Of a stretch of 64,000 bases of DNA, positions 43,355 through 52,725 are shown piece by piece. The stretch's first letter is position 1. Each line of letters begins with the position of its first letter. Source of the DNA: Pseudarthrobacter sp. AL07. Lineage in GTDB: Bacteria; Actinomycetota; Actinomycetes; Actinomycetales; Micrococcaceae. The notes beneath the pieces are model-generated. The model ran no database searches. It worked only from the letters and a program-made list of their open reading frames with translations, and was not told the origin of the DNA. The translations under genes were made by a program, and so were the position numbers. Location of the stretch: the NCBI RefSeq assembly GCF_029960665.1, contig NZ_JASBRB010000007.1, forward strand, positions 62,001 to 126,000, in the 5' to 3' direction.

Positions 43355-45589
43355 ATGAAGATTGATCGTACCGTCAGGTGGCTGAGCCAAACGCTCATCA
43401 CGGCCCTGATCGTGGCGGGATCCCTCCTGGCTACGTCCCCCCTCGCATCGGCTGATCCGACCTACGGTACGCCGAGCCTAAGCTATTCGGGCGTCAGTAA
43501 TCCGCCGACGTCGGACAAGCCGCAAAGCAAGCTGTGGTGGAATGACGGCTCGTGGTGGGCTGACATGTGGAAAACCGGAAGCGGCTGGTCCATTTTCCGA
43601 CTGGACCGCGCCACGGCGACCTGGGTGGACACGGGCGTACGCAATGACACCCGAGGCAGCACCCTCTCGGATACTTTGTGGGACGGCAGCCACCTCTACA
43701 TTGCCTCGCATGTAGTCACGGTGTCCTCGGATGCGACACCCAAGGTGTCGGTCTCCGGGCAGCCTGCCTACCTGTACAGATACACCTATGCCGGTGGCAC
43801 CTACACCCTGGACAGCGGTTTTCCCACGGTGATCACAAACAACTCCAGCGAATCAATGACCATCGATATCGACTCGACCGGGATGCTCTGGGCAACGTGG
43901 ACACAGGTCACGGGCAACGCGACATCCGGCTTCACCAACAGCGTCTACGTCAATTACGCCGCGAACGGAGACCCTGGCTGGGCCACCCCGTTCGTTGTTC
44001 CGGTCTCTAATCCGAACCCCGCCCCTGACGATATTTCAGCTGTGGTGGCATACGGGAAAAAGAAAATCGGCGTGATGTGGAGCGACCAGCTCACTGGTTC
44101 TGTCTGGTGGGCAACGCGCACCGATGGAACAGCTCCAACGGCGACGGCATCGTGGAAAGTCCAGCCAGCGATCCAGGGAAAAGGACAGGCAGATGACCAC
44201 CTGAACCTAAAGACCCTTCAGGCGGACACCTCCGGCCGGGTCTTCGCAGCGGTCAAGACGAGCCTGAACGACACTTCATCCAACAAGACGCTCCCCCAAC
44301 TGCTGCTGCTGGTTTTCAAGCCGGGAACCGGGTCTTTCTCCACGTCGACAATTTCCGTAGCCGGCGACTGCGTCTCACGTCCCCAGATCATGCTGGACAC
44401 CCAGAACAACCTCGTCCGGGCCTTCCAGACCGCGCCGCCAACATCCGTGAGTGGCTGTGCCTACTCCGGCGTGGCGGGCAGCATCTATGAGAAGACCGCG
44501 TCCATGGACAACCCGGTATTCGGATCCGGACGAGGCACGCCCGTCATCCAAAGCGCGTCGTCGTCGAACATGAATGACGTGACCACAACCAAGCAGAGTG
44601 TGGACAACTCCACCGGCATTGTGGTGATGGCCAGCGACCACGTGGCAAAGCGCTACTGGTTCTCGGACCGGCCCCTGGGACCGGTAACACCGCCGCCCGC
44701 ACCAGCAGCAGCTTTCACAGCCGAACCCACCACCGGAACCGCACCGCTAAACGTCAACTTCACCGACACCTCCACCGGCACACCCACTTCCTGGGCCTGG
44801 ACCTTCGGCGACGGCGGAACCTCCACCGCCCAGAACCCAGCCCACACCTACGCAGCCGCAGGCACCTACACAGCCACACTGACCGCCACCAACGGCGGCG
44901 GCACAAGTTCCGCCACCACAACCATCAACGTCAACCCGGCTCCCCTGGCCGGCGGCGTAACGGTGGTCGGCTCAGCAACCACGTTCGCGGGAACGGCGGC
45001 CTCCGCTGTGTCGTTGCAGGCACCGGCCGGAACGTCCCCCGGAGATGTGCTGGTCGCGGCCATCACGGCGGACCTGAATCCGTCCATGGCCTCGGTGCCT
45101 GCTGGGTGGATCCCCCTGGTGAATGCCCTTTCGATCAACAGCGGGTCAACATCCGGTGCCCGGGCCTTCGCCTATTACCATGTGGTGGGCGCCGCCGATC
45201 CGGCAAGCTACAACTGGACGTTGAACACTTCCGTGCGGTGGGGCGGCGGCGTTACCGCCTACCGCGGCGTCGATAACGCCAACCCGCTGGACGGCCCGCT
45301 GACCACAGCAGTTGACACCACATACTCGGCGACCAGCATCACGGTTCCCGGCAGCACGACCGCCACCAACGGCGCAATGCTGATCGGCGGAGTTGCCTGT
45401 GATTGCGCTTCTCCGGTGGTGACGGCGCCCGCTGGCTGGACGGAGCGGTGGGAGGCCGCCGGTGGCCAGATCGCGGAACTGGCAGACCGGGTCCAAACCA
45501 CCGCTGGCTCCACTGGAGCGTCAACCTGGACCCTGAGTGCGGCGCGGGCTGTTGCTGCGTGGCGGACGGCGCTCAGGCCGGCCAGCTGA
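43355..45589 (+). CDS. Secreted PKD-domain protein
   Basis: A 744-residue exported protein: signal peptide (TLITALIVAGSLLATSPLASA, cleaved near residue 33), a ~430-residue domain with propeller-like repeats (LWWNDGSWWADMW, TDTLWDG-type blocks), one PKD domain (FTAEPTTGTAPLNVNFTDTS ... WTFGDGGTSTAQNPAHTYAA, about residues 450-530), and a C-terminal beta-rich region. No anchor or enzymatic motif. It may be an adhesin or glycan-binding protein of the locus. Rich in Thr/Ser as usual for exported actinobacterial proteins. Confidence 0.85.
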   Translation: MKIDRTVRWLSQTLITALIVAGSLLATSPLASADPTYGTPSLSYSGVSNPPTSDKPQSKLWWNDGSWWADMWKTGSGWSIFRLDRATATWVDTGVRNDTRGSTLSDTLWDGSHLYIASHVVTVSSDATPKVSVSGQPAYLYRYTYAGGTYTLDSGFPTVITNNSSESMTIDIDSTGMLWATWTQVTGNATSGFTNSVYVNYAANGDPGWATPFVVPVSNPNPAPDDISAVVAYGKKKIGVMWSDQLTGSVWWATRTDGTAPTATASWKVQPAIQGKGQADDHLNLKTLQADTSGRVFAAVKTSLNDTSSNKTLPQLLLLVFKPGTGSFSTSTISVAGDCVSRPQIMLDTQNNLVRAFQTAPPTSVSGCAYSGVAGSIYEKTASMDNPVFGSGRGTPVIQSASSSNMNDVTTTKQSVDNSTGIVVMASDHVAKRYWFSDRPLGPVTPPPAPAAAFTAEPTTGTAPLNVNFTDTSTGTPTSWAWTFGDGGTSTAQNPAHTYAAAGTYTATLTATNGGGTSSATTTINVNPAPLAGGVTVVGSATTFAGTAASAVSLQAPAGTSPGDVLVAAITADLNPSMASVPAGWIPLVNALSINSGSTSGARAFAYYHVVGAADPASYNWTLNTSVRWGGGVTAYRGVDNANPLDGPLTTAVDTTYSATSITVPGSTTATNGAMLIGGVACDCASPVVTAPAGWTERWEAAGGQIAELADRVQTTAGSTGASTWTLSAARAVAAWRTALRPAS

Positions 45590-45626
45590 CCGGGGCGCGT
45601 GACAACCTGCCGTCTGATCGAACCGC

Positions 45627-46940
45627 CTAAACCACGGTTCGGAAAAATAGCTCCGTGACCGTGGCCAGCCGGTGCGGGTCCGCCACGCCGCAGAGCTCGC
45701 GTGCCGAGTGCATCGAGAGCAGGGGAACGCCGACGTCGACAGTCCGGATCCCCAGTCGGGTGGCGGTCAGGGGGCCAATGGTGGAGCCGCAGGGCATCAC
45801 GTTGTTGGACACAAATTCCTGGTAAGGCACCTTCGCTTCGCCGCACAGCCTGGCCCAGAACGCCGCGCCGGCGGCGTCCGTTGCGTACCGCTGGTTGGCG
45901 TTGATCTTCAGCAGCAGGCCGCCGTTCAGGACCGGATGGTTGGCCGGATCGTGCCGCTCCGGGTAGTTGGGGTGGACGGCGTGGCCCGCGTCCGCGGAAA
46001 CGCAGAACGACGCCGCCAGTGCTTGCCGCCGCTGGCTCACCGATGCACCCAGGCCGTCGGAGACCCGCACCAGCACGTCCTCAAGAAGGGGTCCGCACGC
46101 TCCCGACCGTGAATTCGAGCCGATCTCCTCGTGGTCGAACGCTGCGAGGACGGCGATCGGCGCACCGGACACAGCAGAAGAACCATGCGCGATCAGCGCA
46201 GCGAGCCCGGCGTGCGTCGCGGACAGGTTATCAAGGCGCCCGGAGGCGAAGAACTCACCGTTGGCCCCGAAAACCGCAGGCGCCTGTGTGTCTGCAATAA
46301 CGACGTCGTACCCGCCGATCCGGGCCGGATCAACCGGAACGCCAGGCACGTGCGAAGCGAGCACGGCGAGGAGGTCGACGTCGGCGGGATTCCCCAGGCC
46401 CCACACAGGGTTCATGTGCCGCTGCTTGTCCAGGGTCAGGCCGTCGTTCACCGCACGGTCAAGGTGGATGGCCAGCTGCGGGAACCGGAGCATCGGGCCG
46501 GTGGCGGTGAGATGTTCGGTGCCGTCCAGCATGACCAGCCGGCCCGCCAGCTGAAGTTCGCGGTCCAGCCAGGAGTTCAGCAGCGGCCCGCCGTAGACCT
46601 CCACCCCGGCCTGCAGCCAGCCGAACGCTCCGGTGGTGGGCTTGGGCTTGAGCTTGAACGACGGGGAGTCAGTGTGGGAACCGAGGATGTTGAACCCGGT
46701 GGTGGGTCCGGCGTCTTCCGGGACCACCCAGGCGATCAGCGCGCCGTCGCGGACCAGGTAGAACGATCCGGCCCCGCCGGCCCAAGGCTCACGCTCGTCC
46801 AGGCCCGTGAACCCGGCCTCATCCAGCCGCCGGGCGGCCTCGTGGACGGCGTGGAAACTCGACGGCGATGCGCTGACGTACGCGCCAAGGTCCTGGATGT
46901 GGTCAACGGCACTGGAAGCGGCGGCGGAAGGTGAAGGCAT
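45627..46940 (-). CDS. M18 family aspartyl aminopeptidase
   Basis: Zinc aminopeptidase removing acidic N-terminal residues, cytoplasmic. The 437-residue protein shows the metal ligands LGSHTDSPSFKL, ASGRLDNL, FDHEEIGSNS, SADAGHAV and SMHSARE in family order. Length fits bacterial M18 (ApeB/PepC-like). Convergent with the PKD protein gene. Confidence 0.95.
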   Translation of the reverse strand: MPSPSAAASSAVDHIQDLGAYVSASPSSFHAVHEAARRLDEAGFTGLDEREPWAGGAGSFYLVRDGALIAWVVPEDAGPTTGFNILGSHTDSPSFKLKPKPTTGAFGWLQAGVEVYGGPLLNSWLDRELQLAGRLVMLDGTEHLTATGPMLRFPQLAIHLDRAVNDGLTLDKQRHMNPVWGLGNPADVDLLAVLASHVPGVPVDPARIGGYDVVIADTQAPAVFGANGEFFASGRLDNLSATHAGLAALIAHGSSAVSGAPIAVLAAFDHEEIGSNSRSGACGPLLEDVLVRVSDGLGASVSQRRQALAASFCVSADAGHAVHPNYPERHDPANHPVLNGGLLLKINANQRYATDAAGAAFWARLCGEAKVPYQEFVSNNVMPCGSTIGPLTATRLGIRTVDVGVPLLSMHSARELCGVADPHRLATVTELFFRTVV

Positions 46941-46950
46941 GCTTCCGAGT

Positions 46951-47756
46951 CTAAATGGTCACATTGAGCCCGGCGGTGTAGCCGGCGCCGGCGGATCCGG
47001 TCATGGTGGCCAGCTGGTAAATGCCGCCGTCGTCCCCGAAGACGTTGTCCGACTGCAGAGTGGTGCGGGCCATGTTGCGGACACTGGCCTCGTAGCCGGG
47101 AGTTGCGTAGACGTCGTCGCAGGCGGCCTTAGTCAGGGCGATCTGTGATACCGCCAGCACCTGACCGTCGGCCGTCGCGTTGCTCATGGACTCGAACACC
47201 TCGAAGTGGATGTGCGGACAGCGCCCGGAATAGGCACCGGGGAAGATGGACGTAAAGGTGACCTGGCCGTTGGAGTCGGCTTCCTGGACGCCGCGGAGGT
47301 AGTTTTCGTTGGCCAGTCCGGAATCGTACATGGAGTACTTGCCGTCCTGGTCGCATTGGCGGACCCAGTCCCGAAGCTCGAGGTGATGTCCTGCCGCACC
47401 AGGCCGGAGGCTGCCAGGACGTTGGGGCCGTTGGAACCGTCACCGGGGTAAGGACCTGCTGTTTCCTGCGGGATCTCGATGCCGCACTCCGCGATCGCCC
47501 GGGTGAGCGTGGGGCCGGCGGTGGGAGTCGCCGTCGGGGTGGCGGCGCTTGCGGTGGCTGAGGCACTCTCGGTGGCGGCCGACGTCGACGTGCTGGCTGT
47601 GGTGCCTGACCCGCCGGGGGTGCACGCTGCCAGCGCCGCAGCCGCGCCGCCGGCGCCGGCACCGAAGAACATACCGAGGGAACGGCGGCTGATCATGGTG
47701 GACAGATCGAACTCGAGGCCTCGGTCGTGGTTGTGGTGGGGAAGGTGGTTGCTCAT
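46951..47756 (-). pseudogene. Intradiol dioxygenase lipoprotein, internally deleted
   Basis: The 5' part (from ATG 47756) encodes SRRSLGMFFGAGAGGAAAALAAC, a Tat-like lipoprotein signal, then the dioxygenase start IPQETAGPYPGDGSNGPNVLAASGLVRQDITSS. The 3' part, in a different frame, resumes with QCDQDGKYSMYDSGLANENYLRG and continues to the normal end with the Fe-ligand histidines (CPHIHFEVF). About 35 residues and the frame are lost at the junction near 47375, so no functional dioxygenase can be made. Confidence 0.88.
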
Positions 47757-47837
47757 GGCTCCATCCAACGCGTCCCGTCTATCCCCTGCATAGGCGGTTC
47801 CTGTGCGGAACCTGTGCGTCACCAGGCCGCGCCAGTG

Positions 47838-47930
47838 TCAGTAGTCGGGATTGCTCGGGACCATCAGGCCTGTCTCGTAGGCGTACACCACTGCCTGGAC
47901 CCGGTCCCGCACGGGTGCCGCTTCGTTCAT
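47838..47930 (-). pseudogene. Tail fragment of a NarL/LuxR response regulator
   Basis: Thirty codons read MNEAAPVRDRVQAVVYAYET then GLMVPSNPDY and stop; RDRVQAVVYAYETGL is the standard end of the DNA-binding helix-turn-helix of NarL-type response regulators. The receiver and most of the helix-turn-helix are missing and no sensor kinase is adjacent. Immediately downstream of the ABC permease gene... in reverse order, it separates that gene from the dioxygenase pseudogene. Confidence 0.6.
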
Positions 47931-47950
47931 GCTCTTAGCCTGGTGTCCGC

Positions 47951-48847
47951 CTAGACGTCGCGTTTCTTGAGCACAATCATGGCCGGAACCAGAAACAGCA
48001 GAACGTAGCCCAGGAAAATCAGGCCGCCCTGCCAGGGATCGATGACGCCGTCGGTGTGGCCAATGGACAGGACCCGTCCGCCGGCTTCGCTGGGGAGGTA
48101 CTGGGGCACGTATTTCCAGAAGTCACCCGGGATGAAGGTCATAAAGCTTGCCGCGATGGACACCACGAAGAACAGGCCCACCAGCACGGTGATGCCGCCG
48201 GCGGAGTTGCGGAGCAGCGCGCCAAGTGACAGGCCGATCAAGGCCACGCCGGCAACGTAGAGTCCGCCCGTGAAGATGCTGTACAGCACGCCGTCCGTAG
48301 ACCAGTCCAAGTCCAGGCCGATTCCCTGGAAGACCGGCATGGCAATCAGGAACGTGGCCACTGCGGCGATGGTGGTGATGACGTAGGAGATCACGGCGAG
48401 CAGGATTGCCTTTGCCACAAAGGCCGGCGTACGGCGCGGGACGGCGTTCATGGTGGAACGGATCATGCCCGTGGCGTATTCGGACGAGATGAACAGGACG
48501 GCCAGCGAGCCCAGGACCAGGATGCCGATCTGCAGGCCTGCATTGGGCAGGTTGTACAGGTCAAAACCAGATCCCGGCGGGAAGGACTGCGCCATCATTT
48601 CGGGCGTCAGGGCCTGGCCCTGGTCCCGCGCCCGCCGGGCCATTTCGTCCAGGAAGGAGAACCGGATCAGTACGGCAAGGGCTCCGACACCGACAATCGC
48701 CACCAGGGTCAGGAACAGCAGGATGCGGGTGGACATCAGGGAGAACAGCTTGATCCATTCGGACCGCAGCACACCGCCGAACGTCACTCCCTTGGTGCCA
48801 GCGGTGGTGCGGACACGGTAAGTTTGGGTATCAGTCATGGTGGTCAT
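47951..48847 (-). CDS. ABC-2 type transporter permease
   Basis: A 298-residue integral membrane protein with six helices (first ILLFLTLVAIVGVGALAVLI) and a large extracytoplasmic loop, working with the ATPase encoded just upstream. The ATG at 48847 overlaps the ATPase stop by four bases (ATGA) and follows AAGGACG. ABC-2 permeases of this layout export drugs, antibiotics or lipids; substrate unknown. Confidence 0.9.
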   Translation of the reverse strand: MTTMTDTQTYRVRTTAGTKGVTFGGVLRSEWIKLFSLMSTRILLFLTLVAIVGVGALAVLIRFSFLDEMARRARDQGQALTPEMMAQSFPPGSGFDLYNLPNAGLQIGILVLGSLAVLFISSEYATGMIRSTMNAVPRRTPAFVAKAILLAVISYVITTIAAVATFLIAMPVFQGIGLDLDWSTDGVLYSIFTGGLYVAGVALIGLSLGALLRNSAGGITVLVGLFFVVSIAASFMTFIPGDFWKYVPQYLPSEAGGRVLSIGHTDGVIDPWQGGLIFLGYVLLFLVPAMIVLKKRDV

Positions 48848-49815
48848 CGTCCTTGCTTTCCTGCCGTTGCCGGGGCGGGTTCCGGGGCGAACTCGCCGGC
48901 GGGTCCACCGGTCAGGTGTGAGTGGTATTCCACTTCGTCCTTGGTGAGATCGAAGTAGGCGTCTTCCAGAGACGATTGCTGCGGGGTGAGTTCGTAGACG
49001 AGGACCCGGTTGTCCAGTGCCACCTGGGCGATCTGGCGCGCGTCCAGGCCCGTCACTTCCAGGGTTTCGGGCTGGCCCTGGTCCACCGTCACGCCATCGC
49101 CGGACAGCAGGGCTGAGAGCTGGGTGGCTGCGGACGTGCGGACCAGAGTCTTGACCTGACGGGTGCCCGCAATGATGTCCTGCACGGGGGCGTCCGCAAT
49201 GATCTTGCCGCGGCCGATCACGATCAGGTGGTCTGCCGTCTGGGCCATTTCGCTCATGAGGTGTGAGGACAGGAAGACGGTCTTGCCCTGCCCGGCGAGG
49301 TAGCGGACCAGGTTGCGGACCCACAACACACCTTCCGGATCGAGGCCGTTGACCGGCTCATCCAGGATCAGGGTCTGAGGATCGCCCAGGAGCGCGTTGG
49401 CAATGCCCAGGCGCTGGCCCATGCCCAGCGAGAAGCCGCCTGCCTTCTTTCGGGCCACGGCCTCCAAACCGGTCATCTCGATGACTTCATTCACCCGGGA
49501 TGGGGGGATGTTGTGCGTCGCCGCCATCGCCCGCAGGTGGTTGTAGGCGCTGCGGCTGGTGTGGACCGCTTTGGCGTCCAGCAGCGCTCCGACCTCGTGC
49601 AGGGGGGCCTTGTGGTCGGCGTAGTGCAGGCCGTTGACTGTCACCGTGCCCGACGTCGGGCGGTCCAGTCCCATGATCATGCGCATGGTGGTGGATTTGC
49701 CGGCACCGTTCGGGCCAAGGAAGCCCGTTACTTGCCCTGCCTTGACGGTGAAGCTGACGCCGTCAACCGCCGTCTTGCTGCCGTAGACCTTGGACAGGCC
49801 GGTTGCCTCAATCAT
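48844..49815 (-). CDS. ABC transporter ATP-binding protein
   Basis: A 323-residue ATPase: Walker A GFLGPNGAGKSTTMRM (residues ~34-49), signature FSLGMGQRLGIA, Walker B TLILDEPVNGLDPEG, and an H-loop with SSHLMSEMAQ. The C-terminal ~100 residues fit the DrrA-like exporter subgroup. Pairs with the permease gene downstream. Confidence 0.93.
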   Translation of the reverse strand: MIEATGLSKVYGSKTAVDGVSFTVKAGQVTGFLGPNGAGKSTTMRMIMGLDRPTSGTVTVNGLHYADHKAPLHEVGALLDAKAVHTSRSAYNHLRAMAATHNIPPSRVNEVIEMTGLEAVARKKAGGFSLGMGQRLGIANALLGDPQTLILDEPVNGLDPEGVLWVRNLVRYLAGQGKTVFLSSHLMSEMAQTADHLIVIGRGKIIADAPVQDIIAGTRQVKTLVRTSAATQLSALLSGDGVTVDQGQPETLEVTGLDARQIAQVALDNRVLVYELTPQQSSLEDAYFDLTKDEVEYHSHLTGGPAGEFAPEPAPATAGKQGR

Positions 49816-49988
49816 GGAAATGTTCCTTAGAACAGCAGCCGCGTGGCTGCGGGATGCGTGGAAGTTTCGTTTGTACGCTCCACGCTACCGACGGCACGGC
49901 CGGATTTCGCCTGCCTCAGGGATGATTCAGGGTCGAATCAGGGTAGTCCGCACGGATGATTAGGGGTCCCCTCCGGGTCTCAGCCGCC

Positions 49989-51488
49989 TTAGGTGCGGGG
50001 CGAGTAGTACGTCAGGGCGCGCGGTTCCACCCGGATCCGGACGCTGCGCACGCCGGCCAACGCTTCGCCGTCAACCGCCAGCGCCATGGGGGAGCCCTCC
50101 GACTCAATCCGGACCGCGCTGGCTTCCCGCAGGTGGGTGATCCGGGACGTCGCTACCGTGCCCGTCAGCACCGACCACAGGAGCCGGAGCCGGGCAAAGG
50201 ATTCGTCGGCAGTGATCATCCGGACATCCAGGACGCCATCGTCCAGCACCGGCCGCGACAAGGGCGCGTGGTCCCGGGGGTAATAGCGGCCGCGGCCGAT
50301 GTACGCGATCCAGAGTTTATGCCGGACACCGTCCACGATCAGGGTGGTGGGTGTTCCTACGGCGAACGTCCGGAACATCGCCACCACGCCGGCCAGCGGT
50401 TTGCCGAGGGCTGGCTGCAGCTGTTCCCTGCGCCGGACGAGATTGGGGTACAGGCCGACGCTGGCCGTGTTCAGCATGACCAGGTCAGCCGTTTCCGGAT
50501 TGCCCGCCAGCCCGCGCTCCACGGTCACAATGCCGACGTCGGCGCGTGCGGCGTCACCCGCTGCCGCGGCCGCTACAGCGTCCTTAAGGTTGGCAGTTCC
50601 CGTGTCCCGAGCGAAGTGGTTGAGGGTCCCGCCCGGGAGCACCAGCAAGGGAAGGGAATGTTCGACGGCGGCCGCGGCCGCCGTGCCTACGGTTCCGTCC
50701 CCGCCCCAGACACCAAGGGCCTGGGTGTCCGGGTGGGAAGCGGTGGCCTGGATAGCCTCGTCCAGACTCTTACCCCGCTCAATCGTTTTTATATACGCGT
50801 TGGGGAATATTTCCTGGAGGGCGTCCGCTGTCTGTTCCGTGAACGAGCCGCCCAGGGTATTCACCACGATGCTGAGGCCTTCACCGCCTGGCAGCGAGGG
50901 GGCTTCGGTTACGGTGCGGGACACACCGGGAAACGGTGGCCGGACTGGCCACCACTTGCGCGTCACCAATGCTGCCCCTGCGCCGATCGCCGAACCGAAG
51001 ACCACATCCGATGGCCAATGGGCGCCGGTATGGACACGCGAGTAGGCCACCCCCAATGCCACCGGCGCAAGTGCCGCACCGACAACCGGCTTGATCATCC
51101 CGGCGCCGAGCGCGAAGGCGATGGCCGAGGCCGAATGCCCCGATGGCATGGATGAACTGGTGGGCTGCGGTTGGACGAACCGGAAAACCGGCAGATGCTC
51201 CGGGAGCGGCCGTGCCCGCGGAAGCAGCGTCTTGAACACCACATTGGTCACAGCTGATGCCACCGCTTGGGCGATCAGCCCGTGCATCGCGGCCCGGCGG
51301 GGCTTGCCGGGAAACGCGGCCATGACCGCCGCTGCCGCCACCCACAGTTTGCCGTGCGTGGCGGACGCCGAGAGGCGGCGGAAAAACGTATCGTGGTTTC
51401 CACCCGGGAATGACGACACACCGCGGACCAGATACCGGTCAACTCGGCTGATCAACCCGGGTCCTTTGCGCAGCACTCTGTACATCAC
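49989..51488 (-). CDS. PAP2 phosphatase-diacylglycerol kinase fusion
   Basis: A 499-residue protein. Residues ~60-180 are a PAP2 lipid phosphatase: KTLLPRARPLP, SMPSGHSASAIAF and SRVHTGAHWPSDV carry the three catalytic motifs. Residues ~205-499 are a DAG/sphingosine-kinase domain with GVWGGDGTVGTA and LPGGTLNHFARD. One polypeptide thus contains a lipid phosphatase and a lipid kinase, a known actinobacterial fusion probably acting on phosphatidic acid, diacylglycerol or polyprenyl lipids at the membrane. Confidence 0.92.
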   Translation of the reverse strand: MMYRVLRKGPGLISRVDRYLVRGVSSFPGGNHDTFFRRLSASATHGKLWVAAAAVMAAFPGKPRRAAMHGLIAQAVASAVTNVVFKTLLPRARPLPEHLPVFRFVQPQPTSSSMPSGHSASAIAFALGAGMIKPVVGAALAPVALGVAYSRVHTGAHWPSDVVFGSAIGAGAALVTRKWWPVRPPFPGVSRTVTEAPSLPGGEGLSIVVNTLGGSFTEQTADALQEIFPNAYIKTIERGKSLDEAIQATASHPDTQALGVWGGDGTVGTAAAAAVEHSLPLLVLPGGTLNHFARDTGTANLKDAVAAAAAGDAARADVGIVTVERGLAGNPETADLVMLNTASVGLYPNLVRRREQLQPALGKPLAGVVAMFRTFAVGTPTTLIVDGVRHKLWIAYIGRGRYYPRDHAPLSRPVLDDGVLDVRMITADESFARLRLLWSVLTGTVATSRITHLREASAVRIESEGSPMALAVDGEALAGVRSVRIRVEPRALTYYSPRT

Positions 51489-51528
51489 CCCACCCTATTA
51501 CCGGTGGTCCCATCCTCCTTGGAGGTCC

Positions 51529-52725
51529 CTACTTGGAGGCCAGGGGTTTCGCGGCTCCGGCGAGGAGGAATGCCACCACGATCGGGGCGAGAATCGCCAG
51601 GAGTGCCAGATGGATTCCCGTGAGGTCACCCAGGTAGCCCAGCAACGGCGGGCCGGCGAGGAAGGAAACATACCCCAGGGTGGATACAACCGAGACCCTC
51701 GCCGCAGCGTGCTTCGGATCATCGGCAGCAGCGGACATCCCCATGGGGAACGCCATCGCGGCGCCCACACCCCACAGGGCAGCACCAACGCCGGCCAGCC
51801 AGAAGTTCCCCGCGAGCACAAACAGACACAGGCCTCCAGCCGCGGCGGCCATGCTCGCCCGGAGCACCACAACACGTCCGTGGATGTCGATCGCACGGCC
51901 GCCGAAAAGCCGCATGGCTGTCATCGCCAGCACAAACAAGGCGAACATCAGAGCGCCGGTCGATTCCGAGGCACCCAGTCCGTCTACGGTGGCCTTGGCG
52001 ATCCAGTCGTTTCCGGCCCCTTCAGTAAGTGTTGCACCCAGGACCACAACACCTATCAGCAGGGTGCGGCTGTCGCGCCAGGCAGAAGGCCCTTTCACGG
52101 TCTTCTGCTCACCTTCCACCGGAAGGGCGTGAGCTATGTGCGGGAGGAAGTAGCGGGGCGCCACGAGGGCCACTACCACCACCACGCCGGCGATGGCCAG
52201 CAGGTGCAACGGCAGGCCAACACCGATCGTTGACAGGCCCGCCCCGATCAGCGCCCCCAGAAAGGCCCCGCCGCTGAAGGCCGCATGGAACTGCGGCATG
52301 ATGGTGCGCCGAAGCTTGTGCTCGACGTCTGCCCCTTCAATATTCTGGGAAACGTCCCACAGCCCGACGCCGATGCCGAAGATGAACAGCGCAACTGCAG
52401 TGCCCTGCACCGATTCCGCAGCCAAGGACAGTGCAATGCCCACCCCGGCCAGGGCTGACAGCAAACCGCCTGCTCGCACCGCATTGGCGGTGCCGATCTT
52501 CCCCACCACAAGTCCCGCCGTCGGAAGGGCCAGTAATGAGCCGACGGCAATACACAGTAGAAGCGTGCCCATCTGGCCGGAGGTCAGATGCAGCGTCTCG
52601 GTGACGGCGGGGATCCTGGCGGCCCAGCTGGCAAAAACAAAGCCGTTGATACCGAAGACCACAAAAGTGGCGGCTGCGGCTGCCTTAAGGGACGGCCCGG
52701 CAGTCGTGCTGGTGTTGATGCTCAT
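51529..52725 (-). CDS. MFS transporter
   Basis: A 398-residue twelve-helix permease of the YbjJ-like type (AAAATFVVFGINGFVFASWAARIPAVTETLHL at the start, GLWDVSQNIEGADVE in the middle). The ATG at 52725 overlaps the stop of the DeoR regulator by four bases (ATGA), so both are co-expressed and the substrate is probably the regulator's sugar or sugar-like ligand. Confidence 0.9.
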   Translation of the reverse strand: MSINTSTTAGPSLKAAAAATFVVFGINGFVFASWAARIPAVTETLHLTSGQMGTLLLCIAVGSLLALPTAGLVVGKIGTANAVRAGGLLSALAGVGIALSLAAESVQGTAVALFIFGIGVGLWDVSQNIEGADVEHKLRRTIMPQFHAAFSGGAFLGALIGAGLSTIGVGLPLHLLAIAGVVVVVALVAPRYFLPHIAHALPVEGEQKTVKGPSAWRDSRTLLIGVVVLGATLTEGAGNDWIAKATVDGLGASESTGALMFALFVLAMTAMRLFGGRAIDIHGRVVVLRASMAAAAGGLCLFVLAGNFWLAGVGAALWGVGAAMAFPMGMSAAADDPKHAAARVSVVSTLGYVSFLAGPPLLGYLGDLTGIHLALLAILAPIVVAFLLAGAAKPLASK

